Shown here in pieces: positions 24,203 through 30,798 of a stretch of DNA of 35,527 nucleotides; position 1 is the first letter of the stretch, and each line of letters starts with the position of its first letter. Source of the DNA: Lachnospiraceae bacterium UBA4381 (lineage in GTDB: Bacteria > Bacillota > Clostridia > Lachnospirales > Lachnospiraceae). The notes under the pieces are model-generated. The model made no database searches. It was not told the origin of the DNA and was given only the letters and a program-made list of their open reading frames with translations. The translations under genes and the position numbers were made by a program. Location: contig DGRT01000077.1 in NCBI GenBank assembly GCA_002391105.1, positions 1 to 35,527 of the forward strand, given 5' to 3'.

Positions 24203-24293
24203 ATTCTTTCAATATACTCTTTCAATTTATACTTTCAATATATTCTTTCAATATACTCTCTCAATATACTCTTATCAATTATTCTTTCAATAT
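24203..24293 (-). repeat. Seven tandem copies of a 13-bp repeat upstream of cysK
   Basis: Units begin at 24203 and every 13 bases to 24281, with no insertion or deletion over 91 bases. The consensus is ATTCTTTCAATAT; units 1, 4 and 7 are identical, the others differ by one to four bases. It lies about 70 bases upstream of the cysK start, in an AT-rich gap of 267 bases that holds no gene. Confidence 0.88.
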
Positions 24294-24400
24294 ATTTTGG
24301 GAATATATTTTTTATATATTAATTTATAATTCCAGTTTTTTGTAATTATATGAAATCCCATGCACTTCTTAACTATTCGACAAATATTTTACTACTCATA

Positions 24401-25681
24401 TTATATAGCCGCAAATGCATTTTCAAGATCTGCCAAAATATCATCTATATGCTCAGTTCCTATAGAGAGTCTAATAGTACTGGACTTAATGCCCTGATCC
24501 AGAAGCTCTTCCTCAGTAAGCTGTGAATGTGTCGTAGTTGCCGGATGAATAACAAGACTCTTCACATCTGCAACATTTGCCAGGAGGGAGAAAATCTTCA
24601 GATTGTCAATAAACTTCCAGGCCTCAGCCTGTCCGCCCTTGATATCAAAAGTGAAGATCGAGGCACCACCATTTGGGAAATATTTCTCATAAAGAGCGTG
24701 ATCCGGATGATCAGAAAGCGATGGATGATTTACCTTTTCAACCTTTGGATGATTAGCCAGGAACTCTACAACCTTCTTAGTATTCTCTGCGTGTCTCTCA
24801 AGACGAAGAGATAAAGTCTCAACACCCTGAAGAAGCAGGAATGCATTAAATGGTGAGATTGTAGCACCGGTATCTCTAAGGAGAATGGCTCTGATAAATG
24901 TGACAAATGCTGCAGGACCAACCACATCATAGAAGGACACACCATGATAGCTTGGATTTGGAGCAGCTATATTCGGATACTTTCCGCTTGCGCTCCAATC
25001 AAACTTTCCAGACTCTACGATGATTCCGCCGAGGGTTGTTCCATGACCACCTATGAACTTAGTTGCTGAATGTACTACAATATCAGCACCATGCTCTATC
25101 GGACGGATAAGGAACGGAGTACCGAATGTATTATCAACTACAACAGGAAGTCCATACTTATGGGCTATCTCTGAGATGGCATCAATATCAGGAATATCAC
25201 TATTCGGATTGCCAAGTGTTTCCAGATAGATAGCTCTGGTATTATCCTTGATAGCGCCTTCAACCTCTTCCAGATTATGAGCATCTACAAATGTAGTCTC
25301 TATTCCATACTGTGGAAGTGTATGCTCCAGAAGATTGTAGCTTCCACCATAGATAGTTTTCTGGGCAACTATATGACCGCCATTTGCTGCAAGAGCCTCT
25401 ATGGTATAGGTTATAGCTGCTGCACCGGAGGCAAGAGCAAGAGCTGCGCTTCCACCCTCAAGAGCTGCAAGTCTTTTCTCAAGTACATCCTGAGTAGAAT
25501 TTGTAAGTCTTCCATATATATTTCCCGGATCTGCAAGACCAAAACGATCAGCAGCATGCTGACTATTGTGGAATACATATGAAGTGGTCTGATAAATCGG
25601 AACTGCTCTTGAATCCGTAGCAGGATCTGCCTGTTCCTGTCCAACATGTAACTGCAATGTTTCAAATCTGTAATCGCTCAT
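24401..25681 (-). CDS. metY: O-acetylhomoserine (thiol)-lyase (MetY-like)
   Basis: PLP-dependent Cys/Met-metabolism enzyme that makes homocysteine from O-acetylhomoserine and sulfide, the direct sulfhydrylation route to methionine. 426 residues, typical of MetY and longer than MetB/MetC. Motifs: YGRLTNSTQDVLEKRLAALEGG, the PLP lysine in VHSATKFIGGHGTTLGGI (about 205-222), and DVKSLVIHPATTTHSQL near the C-terminus. The start ATG 25681 has GGAGG upstream; an extra six residues are possible. The promoter carries an overlapping pair of LysR-type inverted repeats and the LysR gene is next upstream. Confidence 0.94.
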   Translation of the reverse strand: MSDYRFETLQLHVGQEQADPATDSRAVPIYQTTSYVFHNSQHAADRFGLADPGNIYGRLTNSTQDVLEKRLAALEGGSAALALASGAAAITYTIEALAANGGHIVAQKTIYGGSYNLLEHTLPQYGIETTFVDAHNLEEVEGAIKDNTRAIYLETLGNPNSDIPDIDAISEIAHKYGLPVVVDNTFGTPFLIRPIEHGADIVVHSATKFIGGHGTTLGGIIVESGKFDWSASGKYPNIAAPNPSYHGVSFYDVVGPAAFVTFIRAILLRDTGATISPFNAFLLLQGVETLSLRLERHAENTKKVVEFLANHPKVEKVNHPSLSDHPDHALYEKYFPNGGASIFTFDIKGGQAEAWKFIDNLKIFSLLANVADVKSLVIHPATTTHSQLTEEELLDQGIKSSTIRLSIGTEHIDDILADLENAFAAI

Positions 25682-25755
25682 AATCTCTTCCTCCTTCAAA
25701 AATTTTTCAAATAATTTCTTTAGTTATTTTTAGGATGAAGAAATAATAACATCTG

Positions 25756-25812
25756 ATTATATGTTTGAAAATATTATTGATTTTATCATTAGTGATAAGC
25801 ATTAATTATCAC
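25756..25812 (-). promoter_or_regulatory. metY promoter with LysR-type operator
   Basis: TATAAT (25761-25756) is the -10 box, but no good -35 exists 17 bases upstream. Two overlapping inverted repeats cover that region: TTATCA-N4-TGATAA (25783-25798) and the perfect GTGATAA-N7-TTATCAC (25792-25812), with centres near -42 and -53. This is the layout of an activator-dependent LysR-type promoter. Confidence 0.68.
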
Positions 25813-25877
25813 AAAAGGCAAGAAAATACCCTTATATCGGTAATCCTTCAGATTATGCAATCGCCGCACTCGCTTAT

Positions 25878-26783
25878 CTATAATTCCTTATACTTTAACA
25901 GTTCTTCCACATACGCCTCGCCATAGGAGGAAAGCCTGCTTCCCTTTCTGATTATATATCCTATGGTCAGCGGATCCTCTTCCTTCAGCTTTATTCCGAC
26001 CAGTCCCTGCAGTATCGAATCCTCCTTTGACAACATTCCCGAACCTATGGAGTATCCCTGCAGTTCTGATATTATTTCCATGGTAGTTGCCCTGTCATCC
26101 GACTTGATCATCTTCTTGAAATCATAGTCAGCCATAGCTTCCTCCGTCAGATAAAAGTTGCTGTCATCACTCTGATCAAAGGAAACACACGGATAGTCAG
26201 ACAGTTCCTCTATTGATATCTCCTTACGTCCGGCAAACTTATGATTACGCCATACATAGGCATAGGTTTCCCTTCTCATAAGAGGAGTAAATTCAAGCTG
26301 ATAATCCTTGAAAAGCTTTTTTAATATGGCTTCATTCGCCCCTGAAAATGATATGATTCCCACTTCACTTTTCAGAGATCTGACATCCTCCAGAACCTCT
26401 CTCGTCTTAGTTTCGTGAATTGAAAAAACAAACTTCTCCGGATCATATGCTTTTATAACATCTGTGAATGCTTTTATCGAAAAGTTATAATGCTGAGTAG
26501 ATACAGAAAAATGTTCCTTATCGCTATCCTTTGACAGATATCTGTCTTCCAGTATCTCATACTGTCTTATAGCCTTCTTGGCATAATCAGCAAACTCTCT
26601 TCCTTCATCCGTTAATAATATACCCTTGTTCGTCCTTTCAAATATAAGTATTCCAAGCTCATCCTCAAGCTCCTTAATACTTGCAGAAAGTGCCGGCTGG
26701 GATACAAAAAGCTTCCCCGCCGCTTCCCTCATAGAAGAGGATGCAGCAACCTCAAGAACATATTTAATCTGTGTAATATTCAT
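25878..26783 (-). CDS. LysR-family transcriptional regulator
   Basis: 301-residue LTTR: an N-terminal winged helix (MNITQIKYVLEVAASSSMREAAGKLFVSQPALSASIKELE...) followed by a linker helix and a substrate-binding domain with the two-lobe fold (about 90-300). I start at ATG 26783 because GAGGTGG stands upstream; five more residues are possible. It is transcribed ahead of metY and cysK, and metY has a palindromic LTTR-type operator, so I infer it controls sulfur amino-acid synthesis, perhaps sensing O-acetylserine or O-acetylhomoserine. The ligand is not known. Confidence 0.9.
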   Translation of the reverse strand: MNITQIKYVLEVAASSSMREAAGKLFVSQPALSASIKELEDELGILIFERTNKGILLTDEGREFADYAKKAIRQYEILEDRYLSKDSDKEHFSVSTQHYNFSIKAFTDVIKAYDPEKFVFSIHETKTREVLEDVRSLKSEVGIISFSGANEAILKKLFKDYQLEFTPLMRRETYAYVWRNHKFAGRKEISIEELSDYPCVSFDQSDDSNFYLTEEAMADYDFKKMIKSDDRATTMEIISELQGYSIGSGMLSKEDSILQGLVGIKLKEEDPLTIGYIIRKGSRLSSYGEAYVEELLKYKEL

Positions 26784-26875
26784 TTCAAACCACCTCATAT
26801 TACAAACACTATATAACTACTATTTATATGTTCACCTTATTCTCACGATTCACCAGCTTCGGAGATTTTTATTTG

Positions 26876-28066
26876 TCATCTGCCATACACACCTGAAATA
26901 TAACCATAGGCTATTACATTTCCATATTCCTTTATGTCTCCATCCTTTGATACATTAAGCCGGTCATAATACAGATAGTCTCCTCTCAGAGATATCCGGT
27001 CAAAGTCATACTCAGCTTTTATATCCGGCTTTCCCTTAAGTGCATATACATAAATCGTATATTCATGATCACCGGAACCAGCCGGCGGATATGGTCCTAC
27101 ATACCTGAAATCCGCTTTTCCCTTATACTTATCCTTATTTGCCCCAAGTGGAAGTGTTGTCTCTCTTATATCAGTAGCTATCCAGTGAACCCAGTAATTT
27201 GCACTTTCATCTACCATATATATTACGTAGTACTCAGCTCCCTCTACATTATCAAAGCTTATCTCCGGAGACAGATTACTTCCTGCATCAGTATTGGTTA
27301 TCACGTCATCCCATCTGCCATCCTGCAGATTAGGCGAGGATATACTCATTGTCGCTTTGGCTTTAAAGTCCTCCAGCTCCTTATCATAGCTTCCATATCT
27401 GCTCTTATATACATATTTCGTCATAGTATGTGCTGTCACAACTGAAAATGCACCTATCAGCCCAAGTACGATGAAAAGCCCTATCGACTCTACTATATTC
27501 ATGCGGACTTTCTTACCATTTCTGATATCGACATCATCTACATATTTATCAAAATTCCTCTGCCTTCTTATCAGCAGTCCGACAACCAGATAGAGCAGAT
27601 GACCGACCATAAGCATAATAAAAAGTGCTATCGAGCTGTCTTCATATTTCTTCCATTTAACAAGATATAGAATATCCAGTACAAGAAATAATATATACAT
27701 TCCAACAGATATATAAAATGCAATATAGCTATCTCCTATATAACGTCCCTCTATAGCCTCAGTTCTCGGAACCCTGGAGAGGTCATTATCATAGTCAGCC
27801 TTCCTGTCCGGTACCTGAAATGTGTTCCACTCCAGCCTTTTCAGATATACCACTGATGAAATATATACTACAGTGCTTATCAGGAATATAGGAATAGCCG
27901 CTTCTCCGAGGAGTACAAGAAATATCGCAAAGCCGCCCAAAGCATCAACCCTTTCTTCCGGCATCAAAAAAAGCATGATAAAACCAAGGAATAAAACACC
28001 GGTTATTATCATAACTATCTTAAATATCTTACTGGTTCTTTTGTCATATTTTATAGTTGTTTTCAT
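26876..28066 (-). CDS. Multi-TM membrane protein with C-terminal PEBP domain
   Basis: 396 residues. The first 225 hold about five TM helices with short loops (segments near 13-34, 44-74, 107-132, 141-162 and 190-215). The rest is a PEBP (YbhB/YbcL, Raf-kinase-inhibitor-like) domain: SNLSPEISFDNVEG, YVIYMVDES, VHWIATDI, and GPYPPAGSGDHEYTIYVYAL, which matches the canonical GPxPPxGxHxY motif. The domain would face outside or inside depending on topology, which I cannot fix. PEBPs are usually free-standing; a membrane fusion is unusual. Function unknown. A structured RNA lies just upstream of its ATG. Confidence 0.8.
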   Translation of the reverse strand: MKTTIKYDKRTSKIFKIVMIITGVLFLGFIMLFLMPEERVDALGGFAIFLVLLGEAAIPIFLISTVVYISSVVYLKRLEWNTFQVPDRKADYDNDLSRVPRTEAIEGRYIGDSYIAFYISVGMYILFLVLDILYLVKWKKYEDSSIALFIMLMVGHLLYLVVGLLIRRQRNFDKYVDDVDIRNGKKVRMNIVESIGLFIVLGLIGAFSVVTAHTMTKYVYKSRYGSYDKELEDFKAKATMSISSPNLQDGRWDDVITNTDAGSNLSPEISFDNVEGAEYYVIYMVDESANYWVHWIATDIRETTLPLGANKDKYKGKADFRYVGPYPPAGSGDHEYTIYVYALKGKPDIKAEYDFDRISLRGDYLYYDRLNVSKDGDIKEYGNVIAYGYISGVYGR

Positions 28067-28125
28067 GATTACAGTTTCCCTAAAATTACATCATCGGACT
28101 GTTTTCTCATAATCCAGTTATTTGA

Positions 28126-28280
28126 GTATCGATATACTAGCCATACCAAAACGATATCATCAGATTAATTTTCGGCGCTCTGGCACTGAGCTACAGCCTC
28201 TGCAGAAGCTGGCAGGAATCCAACCTGCGACCTCCGGCTCCCCAAGCAAAGAAGTAAATCTGATTAGCTGCCGGTATGTG
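28126..28280 (-). ncRNA. Permuted tRNA-like structured RNA (YrlA/Y RNA-like)
   Basis: Order on the minus strand: closing helix strand CATACC (28278-28273), helix ATCAGATT (28264-28257), CGG (28236-28234), variable-like AGGTC, T arm GCAGG-TTGGATT-CCTGC (28228-28212), acceptor 3' strand CAGCTTC (28211-28205), TGCA cap, acceptor 5' strand GAGGCTG (28200-28194), TA, D arm GCTC-AGTGCCA-GAGC (28191-28177), CCG, then AATCTGAT and GGTATG, which pair back with the first strands. So it is a tRNA elbow with ends joined at the acceptor and an open helix in place of the anticodon arm. This matches the architecture of bacterial YrlA RNAs. The Ro/Rsr-binding motif was not found, and no Rsr gene is in the window. 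Confidence 0.7.
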
Positions 28281-28285
28281 AATAA

Positions 28286-28314
28286 ATAATATCACGCATA
28301 TATGTTTTTGTCAT
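28286..28314 (-). promoter_or_regulatory. Promoter of the tRNA-like RNA
   Basis: ATGACA (28314-28309, five of six to consensus) and TATTAT (28291-28286) are exactly 17 bases apart. The predicted start at about 28279 falls on the first base before the closing helix strand CATACC. Confidence 0.72.
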
Positions 28315-28363
28315 CCCGTCGGTTTTATAATCCTAAATGCAAGTGTTTTATGTTTTTTATTTT

Positions 28364-28945
28364 CTACTGTTTTATGTCATTTTTTCTCCTGATTGACATC
28401 AGCCACGCAAGAGCATGTACCGCCTGCTTAAAGCTGCCACTTCTGATCATTTCCTCTATTTCTTCAGCAGAATGTTTTTCAACATTTATGAACTCCATAT
28501 CATCCAAGTTCTGTCCGGATACCTTCCTGCAATTTCTTGCGACAAAAAGATGTGCCATATTATCAGATATTGTAGCATCTGAAGGAATAGTCATCAGATG
28601 CGTCCATTCGTCTGATATATAACCCGTCTCTTCTCTAAGCTCTCTCATAGCTGCAACAAGAGCATCTTCCGCGCCCCCGGCACCGGAGCTCTCTATTCCA
28701 CCCGCGGGAAATTCAGTCGTAACCTCTCTTATACCCTGACGAAACTGACGCACACAGAGATACCTTCCTTCTTCATCTGACGCAACTATCACAACATAGT
28801 CACGTCTGCTGTAGGTATAATAAGGTTCATATATTTTTCCGTCCGGGAATCGAAATGCCTGACGTCTGAAATCAATCCACCCGTCCTGCACTATATGTTC
28901 TGTGCTTACCTCTTCCCACATCAGCTCATTATCATTTATATTCAT
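28364..28945 (-). CDS. NUDIX hydrolase (ADP-ribose pyrophosphatase-like)
   Basis: 193 residues with a Nudix box ending EDALVAAMRELREETGY (the REELREETG core, with Glu ligands for the divalent metal) around residue 100, and the upstream VIVASDEEGRYLCVRQFRQGIREVTTEFPAGGIE block. The PAGGIE lead-in and the length fit ADP-ribose pyrophosphatases (NudF-like). The usual Gly six residues before the box Glu is replaced by Ser within a short insertion (SSGAGG). The ATG follows GAGAGG. The ncRNA lies downstream on the same strand. Confidence 0.85.
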   Translation of the reverse strand: MNINDNELMWEEVSTEHIVQDGWIDFRRQAFRFPDGKIYEPYYTYSRRDYVVIVASDEEGRYLCVRQFRQGIREVTTEFPAGGIESSGAGGAEDALVAAMRELREETGYISDEWTHLMTIPSDATISDNMAHLFVARNCRKVSGQNLDDMEFINVEKHSAEEIEEMIRSGSFKQAVHALAWLMSIRRKNDIKQ

Positions 28946-28985
28946 AGCTCATCCTCTCACCAGCTCCAAATGCCCCGCCTTACAA

Positions 28986-29459
28986 TTACACGATATCTGC
29001 CAGCTTACAGCCAGCCACTTTTATCAGGTCATCCGGCGCAAGTTCAATCTGAAATCCGACTCTCCCTGCACTTACAAATATATGCTCCAGTTCTGCCGCA
29101 GCCTCATGAATAAAGGTTGGAAAAGGCTTCTTCATCCCTATTGGCGAGCAGCCTCCATGAACATATCCCGTAAGAGGGAGCAATTCCTTCTGCTTTATCA
29201 TACTTACCGCCTTTTCATTTGCAGCCTTTGCAGCTTTTTTCAGATCCAGCTCCTCCTTTACCGGAACAACAAATACATAATATGCACCGGACTTTCCCTG
29301 AGTAACAAGTGTCTTATATACATTATCAGGATTTTCCCCAAGTATGCCGGCGATCTGCTCTCCGCTCATGGTCGGATCCGGTTCATAGGAATGCTTCTCA
29401 TATGGTATCTTCTTTCCATCAAGAACGCGCATAACATTTGTTTTTTCTTCTTTTTTCAT
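28986..29459 (-). CDS. ybaK: Cys-tRNA(Pro)/Cys-tRNA deacylase (YbaK/EbsC family)
   Basis: Trans-editing enzyme that removes cysteine mis-charged on tRNA(Pro). 157 residues, a normal length. The conserved Lys lies in VYKTLVTQG (about 47-55), and the family's GxxSPIGMKK pattern is visible as GGCSPIGMKKPFPTF (about 102-116), followed by the ISAGRVGFQIEL-like C-terminal block (VSAGRVGFQIELAP). It lies just upstream of the Nudix gene with about 40 bases between them, so the two may be one transcript. Confidence 0.92.
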   Translation of the reverse strand: MKKEEKTNVMRVLDGKKIPYEKHSYEPDPTMSGEQIAGILGENPDNVYKTLVTQGKSGAYYVFVVPVKEELDLKKAAKAANEKAVSMIKQKELLPLTGYVHGGCSPIGMKKPFPTFIHEAAAELEHIFVSAGRVGFQIELAPDDLIKVAGCKLADIV

Positions 29460-29585
29460 TTTAGATATCTCACTTTTATTATTTTGATTATATCAGTAGC
29501 CCAAACCTGACATAAAACTAATGTCATTTGATTACTTATTCTTACCAGTCTATTCAACTGCACTTTTCCATAATTGCAGTTCATG

Positions 29586-30695
29586 TTATGCAGATTTGGT
29601 CTTTGTATGTTTTTTCTTTATATCAAGATAAAGCTTTGTAATTCCAACACTGACCAGAAGCAGCACTATTCCTACCGGAAGTACATATGGAAGCTCAAGC
29701 TTCGGAAGCTTTGCAGCAACTACAACAACTGTTGTATATGAAACCACGATCCACTGAACTATGTATATAACATCAAGATTACGTCCCAGAAATGCTACTG
29801 CATTTACAACCTTTTTTGCTTTAACCAGCTCTGAAAGCACATAATATACAGACATTCCGATCAATATGACAAAGGTTGAAAATACGTAATGAAGTAATGA
29901 CTGAGTATAGAATTCACGATTGTAAAGCTCATACATACTCTTCAGATTTATACCGCAAAGAGAATATATAACACATGTCAATAGAAGACCTATAAGTGAT
30001 ATTATAAAGCACCATGTATAGAACTTCTTCTTATCCGTTACTCTCTGGAGGAAGTATGCGAAGATCATTCCTGCAGCCGGATAATACAGCCATAGAAACA
30101 GCGGGAAGGATGTAATCTTATTAGTCATGAAGAATAAACCAAGGAAGTACTGCTTCCATCCGCCCATGGAATAAGTATTTAAAAATGTACCAATTACAGA
30201 CAGAAGTAATGAAGTAGTAAAAATCGCCGGAAGTGAAAAGTTAAACCTCTTCATAAGCGCTATAGTAAAGAATGCCATACCTGCAAACTGAAGGATGCTA
30301 ACCAGAAACAGTGAATCCCATACCGGATACGGTGACTTGATCCCCAGCACCATTCCAATCAGTATAGGAAGCGTACCCTTGAAGAAGCTAAGCAGATATC
30401 CATTTCTGATAAGCTTCGCACCTCTAATTCCCATTTTCGAAGGAGTAGTATTTCTGGAATATATTAGTCCTATTCCCATAGAAAACATAAACAGCGGAGC
30501 TCCAAGCGGTCCGGCAAGAAATTCCAGCACATTCCTGAACAAACCTTCAACCGGTACATTTTCAGCATCAACAACGCTGAGCAATTCATATACATGCACA
30601 GTTACCATGACAATGATGGTAAATGCCTTTGCCCAGTCAAATTCATTCTGCCTACCCGTATTTACCGCTTCTTTACTAAATAGTTTATTATTCAT
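29586..30695 (-). CDS. Membrane acyltransferase-like protein
   Basis: 369 residues with about ten hydrophobic segments. The start, QNEFDWAKAFTIIVMVTVHVYELLS, resembles the acyltransferase-3 and DUF1624/HGSNAT groups, with the conserved Asp in the first segment and His near its end. The substrate is unknown; such proteins acylate cell-surface sugars or lipids. Compared with the acyltransferase at 11305-12438 it shares the fold style but little obvious sequence. A tandem hairpin pair lies directly upstream. Confidence 0.72.
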   Translation of the reverse strand: MNNKLFSKEAVNTGRQNEFDWAKAFTIIVMVTVHVYELLSVVDAENVPVEGLFRNVLEFLAGPLGAPLFMFSMGIGLIYSRNTTPSKMGIRGAKLIRNGYLLSFFKGTLPILIGMVLGIKSPYPVWDSLFLVSILQFAGMAFFTIALMKRFNFSLPAIFTTSLLLSVIGTFLNTYSMGGWKQYFLGLFFMTNKITSFPLFLWLYYPAAGMIFAYFLQRVTDKKKFYTWCFIISLIGLLLTCVIYSLCGINLKSMYELYNREFYTQSLLHYVFSTFVILIGMSVYYVLSELVKAKKVVNAVAFLGRNLDVIYIVQWIVVSYTTVVVVAAKLPKLELPYVLPVGIVLLLVSVGITKLYLDIKKKHTKTKSA

Positions 30696-30730
30696 AGTCT
30701 TTTTCTTTCCAGCCTTTCTTCTAAACTGAA

Positions 30731-30792
30731 TGGTGACAAGGTGCCTGTCCCCCTGTCACCATTGGTGACAAGGTGCCTGTCCCCTTGTCACA
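30731..30792. repeat. Tandem pair of 30-bp hairpin repeats
   Basis: Two near-identical units (30731-30761 and 30763-30792) of the form GGTGACAAGGTGCCTGTCC followed by CCTGTCACC or CCTTGTCAC. Each folds as GTGACAAGG with CCTTGTCAC around a short loop. They lie in the 103-base gap between sbcC and the upstream acyltransferase start. No T tract follows, so strict termination is unproven. Such repeats occur in many Clostridia, from memory. Confidence 0.75.
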
Positions 30793-30798
30793 TTATTC

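Noticed and set aside
24203..24293. CRISPR array
   Set aside because: The units are 13 bp in direct tandem with no spacers, and no cas genes are near.
28126..28280. An ordinary tRNA gene
   Set aside because: The T arm precedes the D arm and no anticodon loop can be drawn in either order; a standard cloverleaf on either strand fails.
28902..29510. 202-codon plus-strand frame
   Set aside because: It runs antisense across the Nudix and deacylase genes, both of which have clear families and ribosome binding sites.
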